Shown here piece after piece: positions 8,093 to 17,208 of a stretch of 64,000 bases of DNA. This DNA comes from JAJPHI01 sp035541875 (GTDB lineage Bacteria > Desulfobacterota > Binatia > Binatales > Binataceae), in the NCBI GenBank assembly GCA_035541875.1, contig DATKML010000052.1, positions 24,263 through 88,262 on the forward strand, given 5' to 3'. A program made the translations under genes and the position numbers. Within the stretch, counting starts at the first letter, position 1. Every line of letters begins with the position of its first letter. The notes under the pieces are model-generated. The model did no database searches, was not told the DNA's origin, and worked only from the letters and a program-made list of their open reading frames with translations.

Positions 8093-9301
8093 TTAGAATC
8101 TCCCTTCTACCAGGACGCCTTTTTCGCGCAGTTCGGCGATCTCCTTGTTGCTACGGCCGAGCCAATCGCGCAGGATCTCGTCGTTGTGCTGCCCGAGGGT
8201 TGGCGTTTCGAGCGGCAGCGGTTCCGGAATCGCCGAGAAGCGCAGCGGAAAGCCCGGAATCTCGAACTTGCCCGCAATCGGATCTTCGACGGTGCGAACG
8301 GTGCCGCGCGCTCGCAGGTGCGGATGACTCACGGTCTCTTCGATCGATAGAACGGGCGCACACGGGACGGCGTTTTTCTGCATGTGCTCAACGGCGCTAT
8401 CGCGATCAGGGAACGTAGCGAGCCAGTCTTCAATCAGCTTGATCATCTCGGCGCGATTCGCGAGCCGCCCCGCATCGGTGCCCATCTTCTGATCGGTCAC
8501 AAGGTCCGGGCGATTCATCGCCTTGCAGAGGTCTTTCCAATGATGGAGGAACGACATGATCACAATCCATCCGCCATTCGCCTTGAAGACGCCCGCGGGC
8601 GCGACGTAGTTCAGATGGGGGCCCTGACGCGAGGGCTTGAGCTGGCCGTTGCTGCCGCTGTACTGATGCACGCTGACTTCGTGGCAGTGGTAGTAAACGT
8701 CGAGCAGGCCAACATCGAGATGCTGCCCCTTACCGGTGTGATCGCGATAGCGCAGCGCCGCCAGAATCGCGAGGGCGCCGTGCACGCCGGTATTAACATC
8801 GCCAACCGCGACAAGCGGGATATAGGGTGTGCCACCCGCCTCACCGATCATTGAGGTGGCTCCGGAATAAGCCTGCGCGATGAAATCATAACCCGGCAAC
8901 TTGGCGAGCGGTCCGCTCTGACCGAGCGCCGAGATCGAGCAGAGGATAATATCCTGCTTCATCTCGCGCAGGCGGTCGTAGCCGAGCCCCATCTCCTGCA
9001 TCGTTCCGGGCTTGAAGTTTTCGACGACGACATCGACTTTGGGTATGAGCGATGTGACGAGGGCCATCCCGCGTGGATCCCGCAGATCAACACACAGGCT
9101 CTTTTTGCCGCGATTCTGCTGGATGTAATAGAGGCTCCGATCGTTGCGCAGCTTCGACATCCCGCGAGTCATATCGCCGCTCGGCGCAGCCTCAACCTTG
9201 ATTACGTCGGCGCCCATCTCAACGAGCATCCGGGTGCACGAGGGACCTGCTAGGGCGCGTGAAAAATCGAGTACTTTGAGGCCGGTAAGTGCGTGTTCCA
9301 T
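8093..9301 (-). CDS. CaiB/BaiF family (class III) CoA-transferase
   Basis: 402 residues, the usual length. Transfers CoA between carboxylic acids. Diagnostic blocks: LKVLDFSRALAGPSCTRML at the start, GADVIKVEAAPSGD, VVENFKPGTM, DIILCSISALGQSGP, YDFIAQAYSG, and VAVGDVNTGVHGALAI, which holds the conserved Asp of the family. Substrate is not predictable; relatives act on carnitine, formate/oxalate, or 2-methylacyl-CoA. Cotranscribed with the downstream hydrolase-fold gene. Confidence 0.93.
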   Translation of the reverse strand: MEHALTGLKVLDFSRALAGPSCTRMLVEMGADVIKVEAAPSGDMTRGMSKLRNDRSLYYIQQNRGKKSLCVDLRDPRGMALVTSLIPKVDVVVENFKPGTMQEMGLGYDRLREMKQDIILCSISALGQSGPLAKLPGYDFIAQAYSGATSMIGEAGGTPYIPLVAVGDVNTGVHGALAILAALRYRDHTGKGQHLDVGLLDVYYHCHEVSVHQYSGSNGQLKPSRQGPHLNYVAPAGVFKANGGWIVIMSFLHHWKDLCKAMNRPDLVTDQKMGTDAGRLANRAEMIKLIEDWLATFPDRDSAVEHMQKNAVPCAPVLSIEETVSHPHLRARGTVRTVEDPIAGKFEIPGFPLRFSAIPEPLPLETPTLGQHNDEILRDWLGRSNKEIAELREKGVLVEGRF

Positions 9302-9343
9302 CGTGGGTTGATCCTCGGGATTTCAGTTAGGGCTGGATAACTC

Positions 9344-9886
9344 TTAGCGCACCTTCAGGTTCGTGCCAGTTGCTTGCGAGGCCGTACTCGCCATCTTGGT
9401 ACCGGCATCATAGTAGCGTCGTGCCCAGATTCCGGAGTAGGGCTCGTTCGCCGTAGGCATCCGCCAGGTCGTGATTTTGGCCTTCGCGCTATCGATGCCG
9501 ATGAGCGCGCGGGGCTGGTCCTTGGTTTCGGTGAGATAGTAGTCCGCCGAGGCCTCGTCGACGTAGCGGCATGCGATCCTGCGATATACATCGTCCCACT
9601 GGCGATCCTGTCCCACTTCGAAAAGGATATTGGCTTTACCTTCGAACAGGACTTTGCGATAGCTCCCGGCCTCCTCGTCGATCGTGACGGCGACACGGGG
9701 ATCGCGACGGACATTCGCGAGAAAGAGCGAGTGCTTGCGCGGGGTGATCAGCACCTTGCCGTTCTCAAAAATGAACCAGACCGGGACCACGCTGGGCGCC
9801 CCGGAGGCGCTAATCGTGGCGATACGGGCCAGATGGCCGCGCTCGGCAAGGAAATCTCGGCATTCTTGGTCGGTTAATTTAGGCAT
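9344..9886 (-). CDS. Pyridoxamine 5'-phosphate oxidase-like (PPOX split-barrel) protein
   Basis: 180 residues. The split-barrel flavin/F420-binding fold is shown by LTDQECRDFLAERGHLARIAT, PSVVPVWFIFENGKVLITP and DPRVAVTIDEEAG...KVLFEGKA. Members bind FMN or F420 and reduce small molecules; sequence alone does not say which. Followed downstream on the same strand by the CoA-transferase gene (42 bases). Cytoplasmic. Confidence 0.85.
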   Translation of the reverse strand: MPKLTDQECRDFLAERGHLARIATISASGAPSVVPVWFIFENGKVLITPRKHSLFLANVRRDPRVAVTIDEEAGSYRKVLFEGKANILFEVGQDRQWDDVYRRIACRYVDEASADYYLTETKDQPRALIGIDSAKAKITTWRMPTANEPYSGIWARRYYDAGTKMASTASQATGTNLKVR

Positions 9887-9950
9887 GATCGATCCCCAAG
9901 TCTTGATGATGTTTGATTAGAGCCGAGATACTGCGGCGTGAGGAGGCCGC

Positions 9951-9997
9951 GAGATTCATCGGCTCGCAGACTCGCCTCTGAATGACAGAAAGTGGTG
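9951..9997. repeat. Degenerate intergenic repeat ending in GAATGACAGAAAG, copy 1
   Basis: The gap between the PPOX and SDR genes holds GAGATTCATCGGCTC...CTCTGAATGACAGAAAG. The same tail recurs at 27094-27106 (GGGAATGACAGAAAGG) and 32139-32168 (GATTCTTCGCTTCGCTCAG followed by AATGACAAAG), each also intergenic. It looks like a small dispersed non-coding repeat family. Confidence 0.45.
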
Positions 9998-10043
9998 TTC
10001 GCGAGTTGTTCACGAGCTCTAGGCATGAGAGGAGCGCTCTTCA

Positions 10044-10757
10044 TCATGCCAAGATGCCACCGCCATCGACGGTGAGGGTGATTCCAGTAACAAAACCGTT
10101 TTTCATCAGGAAGAGCACGGCATCGGCGATCTCCTCGGGACGGCCCGGCCGTTTCACGGGCAAGCGGCGCGAATAATCCTGGATGATTTCATCGCGCTTG
10201 TCGCCGAGGACGTCGAGGAAAGGGGTATCGACGAGTCCCGGCTGGATCACGTTCACGCGAATCGGCGCGAGATCGAGCGCCAGGGAGCGGGCGAAACCTT
10301 CGACCGCCGCGCATGACGCGGTCGCAACCGAAGCGCCCGGCAACGGCCGAATCGCCGCAGTGCCCGACATGAAGGTAATCGAGCCGCCGGCACCCATCTT
10401 GGGCGCCGCATATTTGGCCGCATAGAGCGCGCCCCAGAAGCGCATGTCGATCGCCGTGCGCATCGCATCGCTGGCAGGTGTAAGCTTCGGATCAAAGGCA
10501 ACGGTTCCCGCGGTGATGAAAACATGGTCGACGTGAGCAAAGCTCGCGAAGAGATCGCGGGTGCCGGCTTCATCGGTGACGTCGAGTGCAACCGTCCGCA
10601 CGTCGGTTTCAAGCGCCGTGCGTGCGCGCTCGAGTTTATCGCGCGACCGGCCGGTGATTATTACCTTGGCGCCTTCAGCAAGCGCGGCTTTTGCCGTAGC
10701 CAGCCCAATACCCGAGCTGCCACCTAAAATTACAACCGTCTGGTCCTTCAGGGACAT
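10044..10757 (-). CDS. Short-chain dehydrogenase/reductase-fold protein lacking the YxxxK pair
   Basis: 237 residues. The Rossmann motif GGSSGIG, the TGRS strand end and the C-terminal GITLTVDGGG mark an SDR. Where active SDRs carry Tyr-X3-Lys, this one reads A-T-A-S-C (within SVATASCAAVEGF), so both catalytic residues are absent; I re-translated the region to confirm it. The N-terminal half still looks able to bind NAD(P). ATG 10757 is chosen because GGGAGA lies 8 bases upstream; the longer frame to 10829 has no such site. Role unknown; may be a binding or regulatory protein, or use unusual catalysis. Confidence 0.87.
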   Translation of the reverse strand: MSLKDQTVVILGGSSGIGLATAKAALAEGAKVIITGRSRDKLERARTALETDVRTVALDVTDEAGTRDLFASFAHVDHVFITAGTVAFDPKLTPASDAMRTAIDMRFWGALYAAKYAAPKMGAGGSITFMSGTAAIRPLPGASVATASCAAVEGFARSLALDLAPIRVNVIQPGLVDTPFLDVLGDKRDEIIQDYSRRLPVKRPGRPEEIADAVLFLMKNGFVTGITLTVDGGGILA

Positions 10758-10941
10758 CGGTGATTCTCCCGAATGATGCGAGTTGCGAGGCTCATCCTCG
10801 CAAAGCTGGTGGTGCTTTCTCAAGCGCAAGACTATCGGAGGTTTTCGTGCGATCGAGTGACGTGACTTAACAGTCCGGTAACGATTGGGGTTTCAGCGAC
10901 CTGGATGCGCAGCTATCGTAAGTGTTTCGCGGGTTTCCCTG

Positions 10942-12672
10942 ATGGCAAGCACTGCAACAACCGGACGGCGGCTTCTCGGCACGGCGGGATCGCTCCTCGC
11001 GATCGCGCTTGTGATGGCGCTGTTCTTTGCCTATCGCAAATACCAGCCCGCAATTCATCCGCCGCGCCTGAGAGTTCACGCGCGGGCGTTACCTTATTAC
11101 GCTCTTTGCTCTTTCAGCCGGATGCTTGCCGCTTACGTGATCGCCCTGGCTTTCTCGCTGGTCTATGGAACAGCGGCCGCGGCCAGCCGTGCGCGCGAGC
11201 GTATCCTGATCCCGATTATCGATATCGCACAGTCAGTGCCGGTCGTTGGGTTCTTCCCCGCCGCGATCTACTTCTTCGTGTCGCTCGCGCGAGGGCGGAT
11301 GGGTGTCGAGTTCGCCGCCGTGTTTCTCATCTTCACCAGCATGGCGTGGAATATGGTGTTGGGCGTCTTCGAGTCCGTCCGTACGATACCCAATGACTCT
11401 TTGGAGGCGCTCGACTCTTTTGGCGCAAGCCGATGGCTCAAGCTCCGGCGCCTGATCCTGCCAGCCTGCGTGCCGAAGCTGGTCTATAACTCGATCCTGT
11501 CATGGGTCGCGGGATGGTACTACCTGATCGCCTGCGAAATTATCACGGCGGGTCCTGCTGAGTATCGTCTACCAGGCTTGGGCAGCTACCTGATGACGGC
11601 GGCCGATAAGGGCCGGGCTGCTGAATTGGTCGCCGGCCTTTTCGTGCTCCTCGCGATTATCGTGGCGATGGACGTGATCGTATGGCAGCCGCTATCCACG
11701 TGGGCGGAGAAGTTCCGCTACGAGTTTGCAGCCAGCACGGAATCGACCCGGTCGATCCAGTTCCTAGAAGCTCTGAATGGAATTGGCCCCGCGTTCTTGG
11801 GGATCATCCAGGCCGCGCTGAGGCCGATCGCCCGGGGAGCGAATGCGATAGCGCAAGCGGCCCCATCGTTCGACCGCGAAGCCTACCCGCGGCTAATTCG
11901 GATCGGTCGGATCTTGCGCATCACTGTAATTGCAACCCTTCTATTCGTGGTCGCTTACGGTGTGATCGAGGGATCGATCGCACTCATTCGCACCTTGATG
12001 CAACCCTGGCCGGATACCGTCAGATCGATTCCGGGCGCGACGCTCGCTTCGATGCTGCGGATGATCGTCGCTTATCTGATCTCGCTCGCCTGGACTCTGC
12101 CCTGCGCGATCTACGCGAGCGAGAATCCGCGCTTCGCCCGTGCTCTCGCGCCGGTTGCCGAGATCGTGGGATCAATCCCGGCGACTGCGCTCTTTCCTCT
12201 AATCGTGCTTTTCGTTATTCGCGCCACGGGTGGCATGAATCTGGCCTCGATCCTTCTAATTCTGACCGGGATGCAGTGGTATCTGCTGTTCAACCTGCTC
12301 GGTGGCGTCAGCCAGATTCCCGCCGATTTGAAGGAGGCGGCGCGATCGTTCGGACTCAGCCGCGTCGCCACCTGGCGTAAGCTGACGCTCCCGGTTTTGG
12401 CCCCATCGCTGCTGACGGGCAGTATCACGGCGTGGGGCGGTGGATGGAATGCGCTGATACTCTCCGAGTATTTCCCGTATCGTGGGGTCACCTACAAGGT
12501 CTTTGGGTTGGGCGCGATGCTCGATGTGGCCACCTACGAAAACAGCAAGTCCAGCGGTCTGATGATTCTTTTGACCCTGCTTTCGATGATTTTAGTCGTG
12601 TTATTGTTAAATCGCTTCTTCTGGCGAAGGCTTTATGACCTTGCCACAGAGCGGTATCGGATTGATTACTGA
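10942..12672 (+). CDS. Fused double ABC transporter permease (NitT/TauT type)
   Basis: 576 residues containing two binding-protein-dependent permease domains in one chain. Domain 1 (about 20-270) has the EAA-loop LEALDSFGASRWLKLRRLILP; domain 2 (about 320-570) has LKEAARSFGLSRVATWRKLTLP. Each has about six membrane segments, so one polypeptide can replace a permease dimer. Followed by its ATPase. Substrate class (nitrate, sulfonate, taurine, thiamine precursor and similar) cannot be fixed because no binding protein is encoded nearby. ATG 10942 is preferred over a TTG at 10885, giving MASTATTGRRLLG before the first helix. Confidence 0.9.
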   Translation: MASTATTGRRLLGTAGSLLAIALVMALFFAYRKYQPAIHPPRLRVHARALPYYALCSFSRMLAAYVIALAFSLVYGTAAAASRARERILIPIIDIAQSVPVVGFFPAAIYFFVSLARGRMGVEFAAVFLIFTSMAWNMVLGVFESVRTIPNDSLEALDSFGASRWLKLRRLILPACVPKLVYNSILSWVAGWYYLIACEIITAGPAEYRLPGLGSYLMTAADKGRAAELVAGLFVLLAIIVAMDVIVWQPLSTWAEKFRYEFAASTESTRSIQFLEALNGIGPAFLGIIQAALRPIARGANAIAQAAPSFDREAYPRLIRIGRILRITVIATLLFVVAYGVIEGSIALIRTLMQPWPDTVRSIPGATLASMLRMIVAYLISLAWTLPCAIYASENPRFARALAPVAEIVGSIPATALFPLIVLFVIRATGGMNLASILLILTGMQWYLLFNLLGGVSQIPADLKEAARSFGLSRVATWRKLTLPVLAPSLLTGSITAWGGGWNALILSEYFPYRGVTYKVFGLGAMLDVATYENSKSSGLMILLTLLSMILVVLLLNRFFWRRLYDLATERYRIDY

Positions 12673-12709
12673 AGAGGTCATCGATGCGCGATAGGGATTG
12701 CCCAGACCC

Positions 12710-13468
12710 ATGGCCCTGCTTGAGCTTAACCACGTCTCCAAGAGCTTCACTCACTCCAAGGGATCGCTCCGGGTACTGGAGGATATCTCCTTCTCGATCG
12801 AGGAGGGGCAGTTCGTTGCGATCGTCGGTCCTTCCGGATGCGGGAAGTCGACGATGCTACGGATTATCAACGGACTGATGCCTCCGACAGAAGGACAGGT
12901 GCTCTACGACGGTAAACAGGTCGACACGATTAACCCTGAATGTGCCCTCGTCTTCCAGTCGTTCGCGCTGATGCCCTGGCTATCGGTTAAGGCCAATGTC
13001 GAATTGGGACTCGAGGCGCGTGGAGTTCCTCCCGCGGAGCGCGAGAAGCGCGCGAGCTTCTATATCGACAAGGTCGGACTCGATGGCTTCGAAGAGGCGT
13101 ATCCGAGAGAATTGTCGGGCGGAATGAAGCAGCGTGTCGGCCTTGCCCGTGCGCTCGCGGTCGGTCCACGCATGTTACTAATGGACGAGCCCTTCTCGGC
13201 ATTGGACGCGCTGACGGCGATCACCTTACGCGAGGAGTTGACCGACATCTGGCAATCGCGCGATATGCCAGTACATACGATCGTGATCGTTACCCATATT
13301 ATCGAAGAGGCGGTCGAACTGGCCGACCGTATCCTGGTTTTCTCACCCCATCCGGGAAGGCTTGCCGCGGATCTGAAGGTGGATCTGCCGCGACCCCGTG
13401 ATCGGCGCAAAGAGGGTTTTAACGCCCTCACCGACAAAGTTTTCTCACTAATTGAGGAGCGTTCCTAA
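12710..13468 (+). CDS. ABC transporter ATPase (NitT/TauT type)
   Basis: 252 residues. Walker A GPSGCGKST, Q-loop region FQSFALMPWL, signature LSGGMKQRVGLARAL, Walker B MLLMDEPFSALD and switch His in IVTHIIEEA are all intact. It powers the fused permease encoded 37 bases upstream. A TTG at 12698 could extend it by four residues. The stop codon shares one base with the next start (TAATG), and that next gene encodes the C-terminal domain usually fused to this kind of ATPase. Confidence 0.93.
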   Translation: MALLELNHVSKSFTHSKGSLRVLEDISFSIEEGQFVAIVGPSGCGKSTMLRIINGLMPPTEGQVLYDGKQVDTINPECALVFQSFALMPWLSVKANVELGLEARGVPPAEREKRASFYIDKVGLDGFEEAYPRELSGGMKQRVGLARALAVGPRMLLMDEPFSALDALTAITLREELTDIWQSRDMPVHTIVIVTHIIEEAVELADRILVFSPHPGRLAADLKVDLPRPRDRRKEGFNALTDKVFSLIEERS

Positions 13469-13962
13469 TGCCCGTCGACGACGGCATCAATCCGATTCCG
13501 GATTGTCCGGTTACGTGGATTTTCGGCTTGCTGGAAACATTGGAGGACCGTGGTGGCCGCGACGACGGTTACAAGATCGCGCGGGAGCTCCAGTTCAAAT
13601 ACGACGACCTGCTCAAAGTAATGAAGGCAGCCGAAATTCTGGGGTTTGTTTCCACCCCTGACGGCGACGTCGTTCTGGAACCATCGGGCAAGCAGTTTCT
13701 CGAAAGCGAAGTGAATATTCGCAAGACCATGATGCGTGAGCGGCTAGAGAAGCACGGGCTTTTCAGCTACTTGATTCGGCTCCTTCGCGGGCAGGAGGAT
13801 CTGTCTCTGACCAAGGAAGTGGTCGAAGAACATCTGGCGATGCTGCTGCCGAATGAGCCGCCCGAAAAAATGTTTTCGACGATCGTGAATTGGGGGCGTT
13901 TTGCCGAGCTTTTCGGCTATAACAAGGACGAAGACCGCTTCTACCTCGATCAAGAACAATAG
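13468..13962 (+). CDS. AAA-associated (ABC ATPase C-terminal) domain protein, split from the ATPase
   Basis: 164 residues: PVTWIFGLLETLEDRGGRDDGYKIARELQFKYDDLLKV... resembles the AAA-associated C-terminal domain found after NitT/TauT-type ATPases. It likely regulates or assembles with the ATPase. The ATG at 13468 overlaps the ATPase stop by one base, so translation is probably coupled and the products made in equal amounts. A winged-helix-like N-terminal half is suggested by the IARELQF...LKVMKAAEILGFV pattern. Confidence 0.85.
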   Translation: MPVDDGINPIPDCPVTWIFGLLETLEDRGGRDDGYKIARELQFKYDDLLKVMKAAEILGFVSTPDGDVVLEPSGKQFLESEVNIRKTMMRERLEKHGLFSYLIRLLRGQEDLSLTKEVVEEHLAMLLPNEPPEKMFSTIVNWGRFAELFGYNKDEDRFYLDQEQ

Positions 13963-13984
13963 GAGCGGAAGAACGGAGGCGAAT

Positions 13985-14359
13985 ATGTCGACTGAAGCAG
14001 AAGCAATCGTAAGCGATTTTTGTAATGCGTGGGCTCGGCTGAATATCGATCAGGTGATGGATTTCTTCACCGACGATGCGGTCTACCACAATATCCCGCT
14101 GCCCAAGGCCGAGGGTAAAGCCGCGATCCGCAAGACGATCGAAGGGCTGTTGAAGGGTACCACCTGGCTCGAATTCAAGATCCTGCACTCGGCATCGGTG
14201 GGAAACGTCGTGATGAACGAGCGCGTCGATTCGTTTGAGGCGAAAGGCAAGCGGATGTCGTTGCCGGTCATGGGCGTCTTCGAGACGACCTCGAACGGCA
14301 AGATCAAGGCATGGCGTGACTACTTCGACATGAAGATGTTCACGGATCAGATGAAATAG
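13985..14359 (+). CDS. Limonene-1,2-epoxide hydrolase-like protein
   Basis: 124 residues with the cystatin-like SnoaL/LEH fold. The YHN (in AVYHNIPL), the NERVDSF segment carrying Arg and Asp, and WRDYFDM match the Tyr/Asn, Arg-Asp and Asp positions of the limonene-epoxide-hydrolase active site, so epoxide hydrolysis is plausible rather than only binding. Start ATG 13985 follows GGAGG-like sequence (ggaggcgaat) and avoids the overlapping upstream frame. 22 bases after the ABC-associated gene, probably cotranscribed. Confidence 0.82.
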   Translation: MSTEAEAIVSDFCNAWARLNIDQVMDFFTDDAVYHNIPLPKAEGKAAIRKTIEGLLKGTTWLEFKILHSASVGNVVMNERVDSFEAKGKRMSLPVMGVFETTSNGKIKAWRDYFDMKMFTDQMK

Positions 14360-14368
14360 CGATCGCGA

Positions 14369-14398
14369 CGACCGGTGTGCCCTTGCGCACGCCGGTCG
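14369..14398. repeat. Strong hairpin between LEH-like and cyclase genes
   Basis: CGACCGGTGTGC (14369-14380) pairs with GCACGCCGGTCG (14387-14398), 12 bp with one mismatch or G-T pair and a 6-base loop CCTTGC. No T-tract follows, so it may be an mRNA processing or stability element, or a weak terminator, within the operon. Confidence 0.55.
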
Positions 14399-14419
14399 CG
14401 TTCATCCAGTTCCATCGTC

Positions 14420-15208
14420 GTGAAGTTCGCTCTTGCCGCCGGTATTATCGCTCTGGTCAGTATGGCGACGATCAACAGCGCAAACGGCGGGATAACCGAC
14501 CCCACCAAGCTCGTTGATCTCACCTACGTCTTCGACACCAACACCGTCTATTGGCCAACCGAGCCGCCATTAGTTCATCAGTTTGAACATTACGGGATGA
14601 CGCCCGGGGGATACTTTTATTCCTCGGCCAAGTTTGCCGCGCCTGAACATGGCGGAACGCATATGGATGCGCCCATCCATTTCAGCGCCAATGGGATGAC
14701 TGCGGATCAGGTGCCGCTTTCCTCGACGGTGGGTCCGGCAGTTGTGATCGATTTTTCCTCACGCACCGCGCAAGATCCCAATGCGATGCTCAGTGACGAC
14801 GATATCAAGCGATGGGAGGCCGCGCACGGACCTATACCGGACGGGGCTATCGTGGTGGCCCGTTCCGGGTGGGGTCAATTCTGGCCCGACAAGAAACATT
14901 ATTTGGGTACCGACAAGCACGATGACGTTGCCCATCTGCGGTTCCCCGGCTTTTCAATCGAGGCGATCAAGTTCCTTCTTGAGAATCGGAAAGCCGTTGC
15001 GATAGCGATCGACACGGCAAGTATCGACCCAGGCAATTCGAAGGATTTCCCGGTGCATCGCGCATGGCTCGGGGCTAACAAACCTGCTTTCGAGAATCTG
15101 GCTAACGCGGATAAACTGCCCCCGACTGGAGCTACGCTCTTTTGCGTACCGATGAAGATGGGCAAAGGCACCGGCGCGCCAACGCGTATCTTTGCGCTCC
15201 TTCCGTAA
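14420..15208 (+). CDS. Exported cyclase-family (kynurenine formamidase-like) metal-dependent hydrolase
   Basis: 262 residues from GTG 14420. The N-terminus MKFALAAGIIALVSMATINSANGG is a signal peptide, so the enzyme is probably periplasmic. The metal-binding signature HGGTHMDAPIHF (His-X-Gly-Thr-His-X-Asp-X-Pro-X-His) places it in the cyclase/kynurenine formamidase superfamily, which hydrolyses amide or lactone-type bonds. The upstream in-frame extension to 14375 encodes a Ser/Arg-rich stretch inside the hairpin and is unlikely to be translated. Substrate unknown. Confidence 0.87.
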   Translation: MKFALAAGIIALVSMATINSANGGITDPTKLVDLTYVFDTNTVYWPTEPPLVHQFEHYGMTPGGYFYSSAKFAAPEHGGTHMDAPIHFSANGMTADQVPLSSTVGPAVVIDFSSRTAQDPNAMLSDDDIKRWEAAHGPIPDGAIVVARSGWGQFWPDKKHYLGTDKHDDVAHLRFPGFSIEAIKFLLENRKAVAIAIDTASIDPGNSKDFPVHRAWLGANKPAFENLANADKLPPTGATLFCVPMKMGKGTGAPTRIFALLP

Positions 15209-15223
15209 CGGACCTACTTTCAG

Positions 15224-17149
15224 ATGGCATCGCAAGTAGCCCACGCGATTATCGGCACCGCCGGCCATATCGATCACGGCAAGACGGCACTAATCAAAGC
15301 GCTCACTGGCCTTGAGACTGACCGGCTCAAGGAAGAGAAAGAGCGCGGAATCTCGATCGATCTCGGCTTCGCCTATTTCGATTTGCCCGACGGCAAGCGC
15401 GCCGGCGTGATCGACGTTCCGGGACACGAGCGCTTTATTCGCAACATGCTGGCCGGTGCCCATGGCGTCGATCTCGTGCTCTTTACGATCGCTGCTGACG
15501 ACGGCGTGATGCCGCAGAGCGAAGAGCATCTCGATATCCTGCATCTGCTGGGTATCGGGCGCGGGATCTTTCTCATCACCAAGGCCGATCTCGCCGACGC
15601 CAAGCGTATCGAGGAGGTTCGCGAAGAGGTCGAGATCCTGACCGACGGGACTTGTCTTGAAGGTTCGCCGATCATTCCGGTATCAGCCATCACGGGACTC
15701 GGAATGGACGAGCTGCGCACGAAGATTGCCGAGCAGCTCGACGGATTCGAGGCACGCCGCGCCACGGGTCTGTTCCGCTTGCCAATCGACCGAGCCTTTA
15801 CGATCAAGGGGCATGGTTTCGTTGTCACAGGTACCGCGATGGGTGCCGACGTTCAGGTGGGTCAGCGGCTGCGGGTGCTCCCCGGTGGCGGCGAGGTGCG
15901 CGTGCGCGCGCTTCAGGTTCATGGCGAAGCGGTGGAACGCGCGGGCCGCTGCCAAAGAGTTGCGATCAATCTGGGCGGTGAAAAGATTGAACTCAAGCGC
16001 GGCGACGTTTTGGGCGACGATCGCATTAGGCTAACAACCACGAGGATCGATGCGCGAATCGAGGTCCGACCGGCGGCCAAGCGCCCGCTGAAGCAGAATC
16101 AACGAGTACGTTTCTTTATTGGCGCTGCCGAGACGATTGGGCGCGTGATTATCCTCGGCGGTGCGCTCGAGATCGAGCCGAAGCATCGGGGGATGGTGCA
16201 ATTGGTGCTCAACGAACCCGTCGTAGCGCTCGCGGGGGATCGCTTCGTTATCCGCGATGAAACCAATGTACGAACGCTGGGCGGCGGCGTGGTGCTGAAT
16301 CCGCTTGGGCGACGATCGCGCAAACCGGTCGAGGCATATATCCACAATCTCGAAACGGTTGGCGTTGGAGTCGAGCCCGCCGCCGTTGAGGCGATGTTGA
16401 ACCTGCAGGAGAGTCTGGCACTAACTGCGGCGACCCTCGCGCAACTTTTCAATACTCCGATTAAGGAGATCGAGGCGTCGCTGAAGGATCCGCGCTTCGT
16501 CCGGCTCTCGCTCGGTGACGAGGAAGGCTTTACGACCGCGTCGAAGTGGAACGAACTCAAAGCGGTAACGACCGAGGCACTGACCAGGCATCATCGGGAG
16601 GAGCCCCTCGCGCCGGGTCTCGAGATGGAGTCGTTGCGTACGCGGCTACCTTACGAAGTTGCACCGCGTGCTTTCCGCGCCCTGGTCGATCGGCTGGCGC
16701 GCGAAGCGCCGATCGTCCGCGATGAAAGCGTACTGCGCTTGAGTACCCATCAGGTGAAACTCGGCGGAGCGACCGGTGAGCTGGGCACGAAAATCGAAAA
16801 GATCCTCAACGACGCCAGTGTACAGCCGCCTGAACTGAAGCAGTTAGCCGAAGCGCTGAAAATGGGTCCTGCCGATTTCGCGCGCTTGCGTTCCGTTCTA
16901 TCCGCGATGGAGCGCGAAGGGCGCGTGGTCAAAATCGCCACCGATTTCTACTTCGCCAAGGGACCTTTCGAAGTGGCCAAGGCCAAGCTGGTCGAGCGAC
17001 TCCAGAGCGATGGAGAGATAACCGCAGCCACTTATCGCGATGTGCTTCAGGCGTCGCGCAAGTTCGCGATCACCCTGCTCGACTATTTTGATCACTCCGG
17101 GGTAACTACCCGGGTCGGCGACGCCCGTAAGTTGCGGAATCGCGCCTGA
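15224..17149 (+). CDS. selB: Selenocysteine-specific elongation factor SelB
   Basis: 641 residues. GTPase G1 GTAGHIDHGKTAL, G3 DVPGHERFIRNM and G4 TKAD are followed by EF-Tu-like barrels (IDRAFTIKGHGFVVTGTAMG) and a C-terminal half of winged-helix repeats (about 390-640), which in SelB bind the SECIS hairpin. The order and length match bacterial SelB. It delivers Sec-tRNA to in-frame UGA codons. The Sec-containing selD gene lies 490 bases downstream on the same strand. selA and the tRNA-Sec gene are not in the window. Confidence 0.96.
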   Translation: MASQVAHAIIGTAGHIDHGKTALIKALTGLETDRLKEEKERGISIDLGFAYFDLPDGKRAGVIDVPGHERFIRNMLAGAHGVDLVLFTIAADDGVMPQSEEHLDILHLLGIGRGIFLITKADLADAKRIEEVREEVEILTDGTCLEGSPIIPVSAITGLGMDELRTKIAEQLDGFEARRATGLFRLPIDRAFTIKGHGFVVTGTAMGADVQVGQRLRVLPGGGEVRVRALQVHGEAVERAGRCQRVAINLGGEKIELKRGDVLGDDRIRLTTTRIDARIEVRPAAKRPLKQNQRVRFFIGAAETIGRVIILGGALEIEPKHRGMVQLVLNEPVVALAGDRFVIRDETNVRTLGGGVVLNPLGRRSRKPVEAYIHNLETVGVGVEPAAVEAMLNLQESLALTAATLAQLFNTPIKEIEASLKDPRFVRLSLGDEEGFTTASKWNELKAVTTEALTRHHREEPLAPGLEMESLRTRLPYEVAPRAFRALVDRLAREAPIVRDESVLRLSTHQVKLGGATGELGTKIEKILNDASVQPPELKQLAEALKMGPADFARLRSVLSAMEREGRVVKIATDFYFAKGPFEVAKAKLVERLQSDGEITAATYRDVLQASRKFAITLLDYFDHSGVTTRVGDARKLRNRA

Positions 17150-17208
17150 GGGATGAGTGTCCCGCTGTGTGCGAGTCCGATCCGGTGATTCATGGGAGGT
17201 AGTTGGCG

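Noticed and set aside
11682..12380. 232-codon plus-strand frame inside the permease gene
   Set aside because: Arg/Asp-rich out-of-frame shadow of the permease; the permease frame encodes membrane segments and EAA loops.
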